This document shows, piece after piece, positions 27,336-37,500 of a DNA stretch of 64,000 nt. The stretch covers positions 124,001 to 188,000 of the forward strand of contig NZ_JAHRID010000005.1 in the NCBI RefSeq assembly GCF_019100565.1, in the 5' to 3' direction. Under the pieces are notes generated by a model, which made no database searches, was not told where the DNA came from, and saw only the letters and a program-made list of their open reading frames with translations. Source of the DNA: Arsukibacterium indicum (lineage in GTDB: Bacteria; Pseudomonadota; Gammaproteobacteria; Enterobacterales; Alteromonadaceae). The stretch's first letter is position 1. Each line of letters begins with the position of its first letter. The position numbers and the translations under genes are program-made.

Positions 27336-29417
27336 ATGAATAGAAGGCCTAATACTTTTTATAAAAGTCCGTTAGCCTTGGGGGTTGCATCTGCACTACT
27401 GGCTTTGTCCGTTGTGCCTGCACAAGCAGCAACCTTTGACGTTGGCAATTTCCAGGTTGTATTCGACTCAACCTTTTCTTATGGCGCCAGTATCCGTACT
27501 GAAGAACGTAACTGGGATACCATTTCAAAAGTAAACCACCCACGTTTTGACTGGACAGGCTATAACGCTGCCACGAATGTTATTTATCAACCTGCGGATA
27601 TCTGGGCGCAACCCGGAGCATATTCCAGTAACGGCGATGCAGGTAATCTGAACTTTGACCGTGGCGACATGTTCTCCAGCCTGTTTAAAGGCCTGCATGA
27701 ATTATCGATTACCAATGACAACATCGGCTTTTTTAGCCGGTTTATGTATTTCTACGACTTTGCCCTGAACGATGGGGATTTTGCATACAGTAACCCGCTG
27801 AGTGGTCAACAGGTTGACCCTTGTGCGGATAAAGAATCCAGAGAACTTGCCTGTAAGGATTTCAGGGTTTTAGATGCGTACCTTTATGGTAATTTCTCGT
27901 TTAATGATGGTATGAACCCTGTGACAGTAAGGGTAGGTAATCAGGTGCTGAGCTGGGGTGAAAGTACCTTTATTCCACATGGTATCAATATTACGCCGGT
28001 TGATGTCGGCATTTTGCGGGCGCCCGGAGCAGATCTAAAAGAAGCCTTTATACCAACCGGCATGGTTACACTATCCGTCGGCTGGACTGAGAACCTGTCA
28101 ACTGAGATGTTTTATCAGTATTCATGGCAGGAGAGTTATCTGCCACCTCCAGGCACATACTTTTCAACTAATGATTTCGCCGGACGGGGCGGTTATGCGC
28201 AGAATATTCAGTTAGGTTTTGCCGGTAACCCTGACATTGATCTGGCTTATTTGTTGCAAAATTTAAATGGTATTGGCTCAGCTGTTGCTGCTGGGCAATT
28301 GGATCCTGCTACTGCAGCTCAGCTATATCTGGCATATCCAACCAAAGTTGCACTGCGGCCAACTGGAACTGATGGCAGAATTGAACCGGAAGACGGTGGC
28401 CAGTACGGTCTTAAAATTGAATATTTTTCGCCTGAGTTAAATGATACAGAATTTGCCCTTTATTACATGAATTATCACAGCCGTGTACCAGTTATCTCTG
28501 GTGTTGCGTCTGATTTCAGAAGCGCGGCTATTCAGCAGGATATTGGTTATCTGGTGCAGCAAGCTGGTAATTTAACTGCAGATAATGTCGATAATTTACT
28601 GGCGTTCTCAAAAGGTAAACTTGAATATCCTGAAGATATCAAACTTTATGGCTTCAGCTTCAACACGACTGTTGGTACTACTTCAGTTGCCGGTGAAATT
28701 GCTTATCGTCAGGATGATCCACTACAAATTGACGATGTTGAAATTTTGTATGCCGGCATGCCTGAGCAGTTGGCAAATGCAGGAATACGACCTGATTTAG
28801 CGGGAATCTCTCAGATTGGCCGTGAAATAGGGGTTAAGGTTCAACCGGGTGATCCGGCGCAGGGTTATATTTTACGTGATACCCTGCAAGCGCAAATGAC
28901 CTTTACTCACTTATTCGGCCCTACTGCGTTGCTTGCAGCTGATAACTTCACCATGCTGGCAGAAGTGGGTGGTATCCAAATCCAGGACATGCCTTCACAA
29001 GATGTATTGCGGTTAAATGGTCCCGGTACCGATCGCAGCGGTGCGCCTCTGATTGGCGTGAATGGGCCGTCACAAGGCCTGCATACCGGTTTGTCAAATG
29101 GCGCGGAAACCAATCCGTTCCCAACAGCATCGGCCTGGGGCTACCGGATCCTGGCAAAAGCAGACTATAACAACGTGTTTGCCGGCGTTAATATGTCGCA
29201 GCGGATCGTTTTCTCGCATGACGTTAACGGCATTACACCCGATCCATTGTTTATGTTTGTCGAAGACAGAAAATCAGCGGCTTATGCGGTTAGTTTTGAT
29301 TACTTAAGCAAGTGGTCAGCTGAACTATCATACAATTGGTTCTGGGGCGGTGCAGGTACGACAAATAACGTAGCCGACCGTGATTTTGTATCTTTTAATA
29401 TTAAATACTCTATTTAA
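27336..29417 (+). CDS. DUF1302 family protein, probable outer-membrane barrel
   Basis: A 693-residue exported protein with a signal peptide ending near SVVPAQAAT (about 30) and an amphipathic beta-strand pattern throughout, consistent with an outer-membrane barrel. Typical DUF1302 segments are visible (VRVGNQVLSWGESTFIPHGIN, FLPTGM-like FIPTGMVTLSVGW, YGLKIEYFSPELNDTEFALYYMNYHSR). It heads a co-directional module with DUF1329, YCF48-like and MMPL genes, a grouping seen in many proteobacteria whose cargo is not settled. DUF1302 may be the outer-membrane part of an envelope transport route for hydrophobic molecules; that is inference. Confidence 0.88.
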   Translation: MNRRPNTFYKSPLALGVASALLALSVVPAQAATFDVGNFQVVFDSTFSYGASIRTEERNWDTISKVNHPRFDWTGYNAATNVIYQPADIWAQPGAYSSNGDAGNLNFDRGDMFSSLFKGLHELSITNDNIGFFSRFMYFYDFALNDGDFAYSNPLSGQQVDPCADKESRELACKDFRVLDAYLYGNFSFNDGMNPVTVRVGNQVLSWGESTFIPHGINITPVDVGILRAPGADLKEAFIPTGMVTLSVGWTENLSTEMFYQYSWQESYLPPPGTYFSTNDFAGRGGYAQNIQLGFAGNPDIDLAYLLQNLNGIGSAVAAGQLDPATAAQLYLAYPTKVALRPTGTDGRIEPEDGGQYGLKIEYFSPELNDTEFALYYMNYHSRVPVISGVASDFRSAAIQQDIGYLVQQAGNLTADNVDNLLAFSKGKLEYPEDIKLYGFSFNTTVGTTSVAGEIAYRQDDPLQIDDVEILYAGMPEQLANAGIRPDLAGISQIGREIGVKVQPGDPAQGYILRDTLQAQMTFTHLFGPTALLAADNFTMLAEVGGIQIQDMPSQDVLRLNGPGTDRSGAPLIGVNGPSQGLHTGLSNGAETNPFPTASAWGYRILAKADYNNVFAGVNMSQRIVFSHDVNGITPDPLFMFVEDRKSAAYAVSFDYLSKWSAELSYNWFWGGAGTTNNVADRDFVSFNIKYSI

Positions 29418-29433
29418 GGGACGAGAGCCAATT

Positions 29434-30795
29434 ATGAAAAAACTCACCCTATTATCTTCAGCGATTGCACTGGTATTCAGTTGTAGCGCACTAGCGAAAA
29501 TCAGCGCTGAGCAAGCTGCCAGGTTAGGAAATGATTTAACACCGGTTGGGGCTGAAAAAGCAGGTAATGCTGATGGTTCAATTCCCGAATGGACCGGCGG
29601 TATAACCAGCGCGCCTGCGGGTTACAGCCCCGGTGATCATCATGTTAACCCGTTTGCATCTGATGAAATTATATTAACAATTGATAAGTCTAACGTAGCA
29701 GACCATCGGCAATTCCTGAGCCCTGGCATGCTGCAACTGTTTGATATTTATCCTGATACTTTCAAGATGAACGTGTATCCGACCCGTCGAAGCGCGTCAT
29801 ATCCACAGTATTTCTATGATGCAACCAAAAAAATTGCTACCGAGGCAGAACTTGTTCAGGGCGGCAATGGTTTAGTAAATGCTGCTATCGGTATTCCATT
29901 CCCAATACCGGCTAATGGCCTGGAAGCTATCTGGAACCATATTGTACGTTACCGTGGTGTCGCAGCCAGTCGTAATGGTGGCCAGGCAGCACCAACTTCA
30001 AACGGTGCTTATACCGTGATCGGTTTCGATGAACAGATCATGTTTAAGTACTCTCATCCGGATGCCACTGCCGATGCATTAGAGGCAGAGAACATTCTGT
30101 TCCGGTTTAAACAAAGTGTCACTTCACCAGCGAGGCTGGCAGGTACTGCTTTGTTAGTGCATGAAACGATGGACCAGGTGGCAACGCCCCGTCAGGCATG
30201 GACTTACAATACGGGTCAGCGTCGGGTGCGTCGCGCACCTAATGTAGCTTATGATGCGCCGGGTACCGCCTCTGATGGTCTGCGTACTACTGACGATTTT
30301 GATATGTTTAACGGTTCACCAGATCGATACAACTGGGAGCTGAAAGGCAAGCAGGAAATGTATATCGCTTATAACGATTACAAACTGCATAGCAAAGAAG
30401 CGAAGTATGACGATATTCTGATGGCCGGTCATATTAACCCCGATTATGTTCGCTGGGAAAAGCACCGGGTGTGGGTAGTGGAAGCTACCCTGAAAGATGG
30501 TACCCGCCACGTTTACGGTAAACGTGTATTTTATATTGATGAAGACAGCTGGCAGATCCACATCGCTGATTTGTATGACAACCGTGGTGACATGTACCGG
30601 GTAGCGGTGGCGCATGGCTTGAACTATTATGAAGTACCGACTCACTGGAGTACCCTGGAAGTGTATCACGATCTGAACTCACGTCGTTATATTGCTATCG
30701 GTCTTGATAATGAAGATAGAATGTATGACTTTTCAGTTACTCTTTCTGACAATGATTTCACGCCAGCAGCGCTGCGTCGTGAAGGTACCCGCTAA
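29434..30795 (+). CDS. DUF1329 family periplasmic protein
   Basis: About 453 residues with a signal peptide (KKLTLLSSAIALVFSCSALAKI). The mature protein shows DUF1329 features: AARLGNDLTPVGAEKAGNADGSIPEWTGGI at the start, FPIPANGLEAIWNHIVRYRG in the middle and RRVFYIDEDSW-like KRVFYIDEDSWQI late. The fold probably resembles LolB/outer-membrane lipoprotein-sorting proteins, which bind lipids; this is known for the clan and inferred here. The frame opens earlier inside the DUF1302 gene, but the ATG at 29434, just before the signal peptide and 16 nt after the DUF1302 stop, is the obvious start. Confidence 0.9.
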   Translation: MKKLTLLSSAIALVFSCSALAKISAEQAARLGNDLTPVGAEKAGNADGSIPEWTGGITSAPAGYSPGDHHVNPFASDEIILTIDKSNVADHRQFLSPGMLQLFDIYPDTFKMNVYPTRRSASYPQYFYDATKKIATEAELVQGGNGLVNAAIGIPFPIPANGLEAIWNHIVRYRGVAASRNGGQAAPTSNGAYTVIGFDEQIMFKYSHPDATADALEAENILFRFKQSVTSPARLAGTALLVHETMDQVATPRQAWTYNTGQRRVRRAPNVAYDAPGTASDGLRTTDDFDMFNGSPDRYNWELKGKQEMYIAYNDYKLHSKEAKYDDILMAGHINPDYVRWEKHRVWVVEATLKDGTRHVYGKRVFYIDEDSWQIHIADLYDNRGDMYRVAVAHGLNYYEVPTHWSTLEVYHDLNSRRYIAIGLDNEDRMYDFSVTLSDNDFTPAALRREGTR

Positions 30796-30810
30796 ATAAC
30801 GTTGTTGGTG

Positions 30811-30841
30811 AAACGGCTGGCATTAGCCGGCCGTTTTTTTT
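30811..30841 (+). terminator. Terminator after DUF1329
   Basis: AACGGCTGGC / GCCGGCCGTT, 10 bp with one wobble pair, ATTA loop, eight T residues. It may reduce expression of the YCF48/MMPL pair relative to DUF1302/DUF1329. Confidence 0.88.
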
Positions 30842-30910
30842 AGGAATAATTGTTGGCCGGCGTTTGAGTTGTCAGCAATTTAATGAATTAAAAGAGTAGT
30901 TACGCTGCCT

Positions 30911-31951
30911 ATGTTTAATAAACTTTTTGTTACCTGCGCTTGTGTGTTGCTAAGTAGTACAGGATGTAAAGTGCTTGCTGATGTCAATTCCGTTGAAGAG
31001 GTAAAGGCAGCTTACATGGTGCCAATGGCTGATAAATCACTGTTAACTGATGTGCAGAAGGTCAGCAACAATTTTTTTGTAGCAGTGGGAGAGCGTGGCC
31101 ATGTGTTGTTAAGTAACAATGGCACTGACTGGCAGCAAGCTGCAGTACCTGTACAAAGTATGCTGACGGCTGTTTATTTTGTTGATGAACAAAACGGCTG
31201 GGCAGTGGGCCATGATGCAGTGATCCTGAATACCCGTGATGGTGGCAACAGCTGGCAGCTACAGCAGTTTCTACCTGAAGATGATAAGCCACTCCTTGAT
31301 GTGTATTTCCGTGATAAGCAACATGGCATCGCAGTTGGCGCCTATGGCTTGTTTTATAAAACCAATGATGGCGGCAACAGCTGGCAGCAGGAATTATTTA
31401 TTGAACTGGCCGCTGAAGACGATAAAGAATACCTGCTGGACCTGCAACAGTCTGATCCGGAAATATACCGGGCTGAACTAAGTTCTATTTTGCCGCATTT
31501 TAATCGGTTATTTGTGGATGGTAATACGGTTTATATGGTTGGAGAAGCAGGTTTTATCGCCAAAAGTGGTGATTTCGGGGTTAGCTGGCAGCGTCTGGAA
31601 GAATTTTATAACGGTTCACTGTTTGATTTGCATCGTACCCCTGATATGAGTCTGTTAGCAGTTGGTTTACGGGGCCATGTTTTCCGTAGTGAAGACAATG
31701 GCCAAAGCTGGCAACAGATTGAACTTGCCGATTCAGCAACCCTAAACAGCGTATTCAGTGATGCTGGCGGTAACATCTATCTGGCCGGTAACTCAGGGAC
31801 TTTATTACAAAGCGAAGATGATGGGCTTAATTTTACCGAGCGTTCACAGGCAGATGGTAAAGCAATTTTAAATGGTGTCGTGCACGGAAATGAACTGTTA
31901 CTGGTTACTGAAGTTGGCATTAAAGTATTAAATCTGGATAAGTCTGAATAA
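30911..31951 (+). CDS. YCF48/BNR-repeat exported protein
   Basis: A 346-residue secreted protein predicted to form a beta-propeller. It has repeats of the YCF48/BNR type such as NGWAVGHDAVILNTRDGGNSWQ, HGIAVGAYGLFYKTNDGGNSWQ, KSGDFGVSWQ and RSEDNGQSWQ. The N-terminus is a signal peptide; SSTGC near residue 19 could be a lipobox, or cleavage may follow KVLA. It lies one base upstream of the MMPL gene, so translation is coupled and a periplasmic partner of that transporter is likely. It is not a photosystem assembly factor here; the name reflects the repeat family. Confidence 0.88.
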   Translation: MFNKLFVTCACVLLSSTGCKVLADVNSVEEVKAAYMVPMADKSLLTDVQKVSNNFFVAVGERGHVLLSNNGTDWQQAAVPVQSMLTAVYFVDEQNGWAVGHDAVILNTRDGGNSWQLQQFLPEDDKPLLDVYFRDKQHGIAVGAYGLFYKTNDGGNSWQQELFIELAAEDDKEYLLDLQQSDPEIYRAELSSILPHFNRLFVDGNTVYMVGEAGFIAKSGDFGVSWQRLEEFYNGSLFDLHRTPDMSLLAVGLRGHVFRSEDNGQSWQQIELADSATLNSVFSDAGGNIYLAGNSGTLLQSEDDGLNFTERSQADGKAILNGVVHGNELLLVTEVGIKVLNLDKSE

Positions 31952-31952
31952 T

Positions 31953-34271
31953 ATGAGTGTAAATTCGCTGGTTAATAAAATTGAGTACGCATTGTTCCGC
32001 CACCGGTTGGCGGTGTTGATTATTTTTGTTCTGGTTACCATAGGCTTACTGATCAAAGCGACCGATATCAAGCTAGATGCTGCTTTTACCAAAAATATTC
32101 CACTGCAACACGAATACATGCAGACTTACCTGGAACACGCTGACGATTTTGGTGGCGCCAACAACATTCTGATAGCGGTTTGCGATGCAAGTGGCGACAT
32201 TTTTAACCCGACATTTTTTGAAACCTTTCGTAAGGTCCATGATGAGGTGCTTTATACCCCGGGCGTTAACCGGGTTTTAGTGAAGTCACTTTTCAGTCCC
32301 AGCACCCGTTTTATTGAAGTTGTTGAAGACGGTTTTGCTGGCGGGCCGGTTATTCCCGCTGATTTCGTTGCTGACAGACAAGGCCTGAACAGGGTTAAGG
32401 CCAATATTGAAAAAGCCGGCATCGTTGGGCGAATGGTTGCTGACGACTACAGCTGCGCAATGATTACTGCTCAGTTACTTGAAATTGACTCTGAAACAGG
32501 TGAGGCAGTAGATACACTCGAGTTTGCTGCTGCCTTAGAGCAAAATATCCGGGAAAAACATCAGAGCGACCAAATTAGTCTGCATATCATCGGTTTTGCC
32601 AAAATGGTTGGTGATGTTGCTGACGGTGCTAAAGGTGTGGTGTTATTTTTCCTGGTCGCCATTGCTGTAACAGCGTTGATGGTATATTTCTTTTCTAAAT
32701 CAGTGATGTTAACGGTGCTGCCAATAGCCTGTTCACTGATTGCAGTAGTTTGGCAAATGGGTTTATTAACGGTGCTTGGATTTGGCATCGACCCAATGTC
32801 GATTCTGGTACCGTTTCTGGTTTTTGCCATTGGCGTCAGTCACGGGGTACAAATGATTAACTCCACCGGCAAGCGGGTTGCTGCTGGTATGGATGCAAAA
32901 ACCGCGGCTGAATCAAGTTTCCGTAAATTGCTGGTGCCAGGCGGTGTCGCGTTATTATCAGATACCGTCGGTTTTTTAACCTTATTGATTATTGAAATTG
33001 GCGTAATTCGTGAACTGGCTATTACAGCAAGTTTAGGGGTGGCGGTGATTATTTTAACCAATCTGGTTCTGTTGCCTGTGCTGATGTCTTACGTGAAATT
33101 CAGTGCAGCCTATAAAGCCCGGGTTGCCGCACCGTCAGTTAAGGCAGATAAATTCTGGTATGCGATGTCGGCGTTTGCTACCAAACGTTTTGCATACGGT
33201 ATCCTGGTAATTACAGCCTTACTATTTACCGCCGGTTACTGGCAGAGCCAGCAACTTAAAATTGGTGATTTGCATGAAGGCGCACCATCGCTGCATGAAG
33301 ACTCGCGATATAACCTTGATACCAAATTAATTACTGACAGTTTTGCGATTTCGGTCGATTACATCAATATCATGGTTGAAACCGTGCCAAGTGCCTGTAC
33401 TGAACATGACATTATGGATCGGATAGATCAGTTCCAGTGGTTAATGGAAAATGTTCCTGGTGTTCAGTCGGCAGTGTCGCTGTCGTCTGTATCGAAAACC
33501 ATTAATGCTGCTTATAACGAAGGCAACCAGAAATGGCGGGTACTGCCTCGCAACACCCAGTCTTTAGTGCAAGCAACTTCAAGAGTAGAAACCAGCACTG
33601 GTTTGCTGAATGCGGACTGCTCAGTTATGCCGGTAATGGTATTTCTGGAAGACCATAAAGCAGAAACTATAGAGCGGGTGGTTAGCGCAGCTAAAAAGTA
33701 TGGGGCAGAGCTGGGTGATGAACAAACCCGGTTTATGCTGGCATCCGGCCCGGCAGGCGTAATGGCTGCTACCAATGAAGCAGTATCGGCGGCGCAGCAG
33801 CCTATGATGTGGTATGTCTACGGTGCAGTAATTGCTCTGTGTTTGCTGAGTTTCCGCTCTGTTCGGGCGACAATTGCGGTAGTAGTGCCATTGTATGTTG
33901 TATCGGTGCTGGCAATGGCGCTGATGACGAAGCTGCAAATTGGCCTCACTGTATCAACGTTGCCGGTCATTGCATTGGGTGTGGGTATTGGTGTTGATTA
34001 TGGTATTTACATTCTGTCTAGCATGAGCCAGTTACTGCGCGACGGAATGCCACTGCGTCAGGCTTATTTTGAAGCATTGAAAGAGCGGGGCAGCGCCGTG
34101 CTGTTTACCGGCATTACTTTGGCTATAGGCGTAAGTACCTGGGTATTCTCAGCATTAAAATTTCAGGTTGATATGGGGATTTTGTTAACCTTTATGTTTG
34201 TAGTCAATATGCTTGGTGCAATTGTGGTGCTTCCTGCATTAGCTGCAATTTTATGGCGAAAAAACCGCTAA
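31953..34271 (+). CDS. RND-superfamily MMPL-type transporter
   Basis: A 772-residue inner-membrane protein with the RND layout: one N-terminal helix, a large periplasmic loop, a five-helix bundle (SILVPFLVFAIGVSHGVQMINS), a second periplasmic loop and another bundle (ALGVGIGVDYGIYILSSM). It is shorter than HAE-type pumps and has no membrane-fusion or TolC partner, which fits MMPL-like exporters of lipids or hydrophobic compounds. It starts one base after the YCF48-like gene. Together with DUF1302 and DUF1329 it forms a putative envelope-spanning route. The substrate is unknown. Confidence 0.9.
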   Translation: MSVNSLVNKIEYALFRHRLAVLIIFVLVTIGLLIKATDIKLDAAFTKNIPLQHEYMQTYLEHADDFGGANNILIAVCDASGDIFNPTFFETFRKVHDEVLYTPGVNRVLVKSLFSPSTRFIEVVEDGFAGGPVIPADFVADRQGLNRVKANIEKAGIVGRMVADDYSCAMITAQLLEIDSETGEAVDTLEFAAALEQNIREKHQSDQISLHIIGFAKMVGDVADGAKGVVLFFLVAIAVTALMVYFFSKSVMLTVLPIACSLIAVVWQMGLLTVLGFGIDPMSILVPFLVFAIGVSHGVQMINSTGKRVAAGMDAKTAAESSFRKLLVPGGVALLSDTVGFLTLLIIEIGVIRELAITASLGVAVIILTNLVLLPVLMSYVKFSAAYKARVAAPSVKADKFWYAMSAFATKRFAYGILVITALLFTAGYWQSQQLKIGDLHEGAPSLHEDSRYNLDTKLITDSFAISVDYINIMVETVPSACTEHDIMDRIDQFQWLMENVPGVQSAVSLSSVSKTINAAYNEGNQKWRVLPRNTQSLVQATSRVETSTGLLNADCSVMPVMVFLEDHKAETIERVVSAAKKYGAELGDEQTRFMLASGPAGVMAATNEAVSAAQQPMMWYVYGAVIALCLLSFRSVRATIAVVVPLYVVSVLAMALMTKLQIGLTVSTLPVIALGVGIGVDYGIYILSSMSQLLRDGMPLRQAYFEALKERGSAVLFTGITLAIGVSTWVFSALKFQVDMGILLTFMFVVNMLGAIVVLPALAAILWRKNR

Positions 34272-34304
34272 CAGCTAAATTTTATTTTTGCATGTTTAAA
34301 CACG

Positions 34305-34331
34305 AAAATGGCCGAAAGGCCATTTTCTATT
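34305..34331 (+). terminator. Terminator after the MMPL gene
   Basis: AAAATGGCC / GGCCATTTT perfect 9-bp stem with a GAAA tetraloop, followed by CTATTT. Confidence 0.8.
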
Positions 34332-34505
34332 TAAGCCAACTGAATAAGTTGTCAAAAGCCTTAAAAACCACTGGTTTAACCAGCATTAAAGTCAGAAATA
34401 GTGCTTCAAAAGCGCTACAATAGTCACTACACTGCGCAGCAGACAAGACCTTGTATGTTAGGTAGATCCAGCTGTTAAAGCTGTGCTCTGAAAAAGGATA
34501 CAATA

Positions 34506-37500
34506 ATGGCACTGATAGACGGTCATCCCTCTGTACTACTACAAAACGTAAGCAAACTGATAACTCAAAAAGTAAAAGATCAGCCCAAGCTGGTAGAGAA
34601 ATTTGCTTACACCCTCTATGGCAACATGTCGAATGAAGATTTAGTGGGCCGTAATGACAGTGATCTGTATGGCGCAGCACTTAGTCTATGGCAAACATTT
34701 AACCAGCATGCCGACCCTCAGGCCCGGATCCGGGTCTACAATCCCGAGATTTCGAGGCATGGTTGGGAGTCTAAGCATACTATTGTTGAAATTGTTGTTC
34801 AGGACATGCCATTTTTAGTTGATTCTGTTCGTATGGCGCTGAACCGGCATGGTATTGCCGCGCATTTACTTCTGCATTACCCATTGCAAACACAACGTGA
34901 TAAAGCAGGCCATATTACAGATTTTTTCAAATTGGGCAGTAAGCCTGATTCAAGCACGCAGCAGACCGTATTTCACATTGAAATTGATAGAATAACCGAT
35001 GAAACGACAATTCACGCCCTGAAGGCTGAACTGCATTCAGTAATGGAAGATGTGTCGTTAGCCGTGCAGGACTGGCAGCCCACCCGCCAAAAACTGCTCG
35101 ATGTGATAAAAACGTTTGCCAAACAAAGTGGTAAAGCTGCCGCTGATGAAATAAAAGAAACAACAGATTTTCTGAACTGGCTGGTAAAAGATAATTTTAC
35201 ATTACTCGGTTATCGTGAATATAAAATGACGCCGGTAAAGGGTGATTATAAAATTTCCGGTATTGATACCAGCTCATTGGGATTAATGCGTCGCTCAGAG
35301 TCCCGAGACTTAATGTTGTCAGAATTACCTGACGCAGGTCGCAAGCAGGCGTTAAGCCCTACGGTGCTGGTTTTAACAAAAACTAATAATAAATCACGGG
35401 TTCACCGTCCGGCCTATATTGATTACGTTGGGGTTAAACAATTTGATAAAGATGGCAAAGTAGTAGGTGAGCACCGCTTTATAGGCCTGTATTCTTCATC
35501 GTTATACAATAACAGTGCTGCCGATATTCCACTGCTAAAAAGTAAACTTGGCAGAGTGATGGCAATGTCTGAGTTTGCTACTGGCACTCACGCCTACAAA
35601 GCACTGCTGAATATTCTTGAAACCTATCCACGTGATGAGCTGATCCAGGCCAGTGCAGACGAGCTGCTGCACGTTGCGATGGGCGTATTGCAAATGCAGG
35701 AACGGGATATGACCCGTTTATTTATGCGCAAGGACGCCTTTGGACGCTTTGTTACCGCTATGGTGTATGTACCCCGTGAGCGCTACAACACTCAGCTGCG
35801 CAAAGAAACCCAGGCCATTTTACAACGGGCCCTTGGCACCGACGAGCCGGTAGAATTTACTACCTATTTTTCAGAATCAGTGTTGGCCCGTACCCATTAT
35901 CTGGTACGGATCACCGATAGCCATGTCGAGTATAAAGTGAAAGATATTGAACGTAATCTGGTTGAAGCAGCCCGTACCTGGGAAGATAAATTAGAATCGG
36001 CGTTAACCGGTGTTTACGGTGAAGCCCGGGGCCGCGAGTTGGGCCGTAAATATGTCAACAGTTTCCCCCGTGCTTATAAAGAGGAAATGCTGCCAAGCGA
36101 TGCGCTGGTAGATATTGGCAAGCTGGAAGCGCTCAATGACGACAACAAGCTGGAGATGCTGTTCTACCGGCCGCAGGAAGAAAGTAAAGACAGTAAGGCG
36201 GTACGGTTAAACCTGTTTCATAAAGACCATCCGATCCATTTGTCAGATGTACTGCCTATGCTGGAAAATTTTGGCTTACGGGTAATTGGTGAAACACCTT
36301 ACGCAGTTAAATCTCCCGACGGCGCCGTCAGCTGGATTTTAAACTTCTCGATGGAGCTAAATGGCGAAGTACCACTTGATTTTGCTGAAGCCCAGCAAAG
36401 CTTCCAGTTGTCTTTTGCTAAAGTGTGGACCGGGCAGCTTGAAGATGATGGTTTTAACCGGTTAATTCTGGGGGCAGGTTTAACGGGGCGTCAGGCTTCA
36501 ATTATCCGTGCTTATGCCAAATACAAAAGACAGATTGGCGGAACTTTCAGTCAGACTTATGTAGAAAGTACCTTTACCCGGTATCCGGATCTGGCGGGAC
36601 TGCTGGTGCAGTTATTTGATAAAAAATTTGCTCCATCGTCTAAAGCCACAGCAAAAGCCATTGAAAAGCTGGAAGAGCAAATTACCGCACAACTGGAAAA
36701 TGTTGCTAACCTGGATGATGACCGGATTATCCGCCGTTTCGTTAATATGATTAACGCGACGCTGCGCACTAACTATTATCAGTCCGCCGCTGATGGCACT
36801 GATAAGCCGTATATCTCATTTAAAATTAAACCCGATTTAATCCCCGATATGCCATTGCCATTGCCAATGTACGAAATTTTCGTTTACTCACCCAGAGTAG
36901 AAGGGGTGCATCTGCGCTTTGGTAAGGTGGCTCGTGGTGGTTTGCGCTGGTCTGATCGCCGTGAAGATTTCCGGACCGAAGTATTGGGTCTGGTTAAAGC
37001 CCAACAGGTTAAAAACACCGTCATTGTACCATCAGGTGCTAAAGGTGGTTTTGTCTGTAAAAAACTGCCGGAAACCGGTGGCCGTGATGCTTTTATTGCT
37101 GAAGGCAAGGAATGTTACCGCACCTTTATTCGTGGTTTGCTGGATATCACCGATAACATTGTGCAAGGCAGTATTGTTGCACCGAAAAGTGTAACCCGCT
37201 TAGATGAAGACGACCCTTACCTGGTAGTTGCGGCCGATAAAGGCACTGCAACATTCTCTGATATTTCAAACGGCATTTCAGAAGAGTATGGCTTCTGGCT
37301 GGGCGATGCTTTCGCATCGGGTGGCTCGAACGGCTATGACCATAAGAAAATGGGTATTACTGCCCGTGGTGGCTGGGAAGCAGTGAAACGGCATTTCCGG
37401 GAAACGGGTATAGACTGTCAGACCACTGATTTTACCTGTGTTGGTATTGGTGATATGGCCGGTGACGTATTTGGCAACGGCATGTTGTTGTCTAAGCATA

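Noticed and set aside
30911..31951. Photosystem II assembly factor
   Set aside because: The similarity is to the repeat fold only; nothing photosynthetic occurs in the window and the MMPL partner explains the context better.
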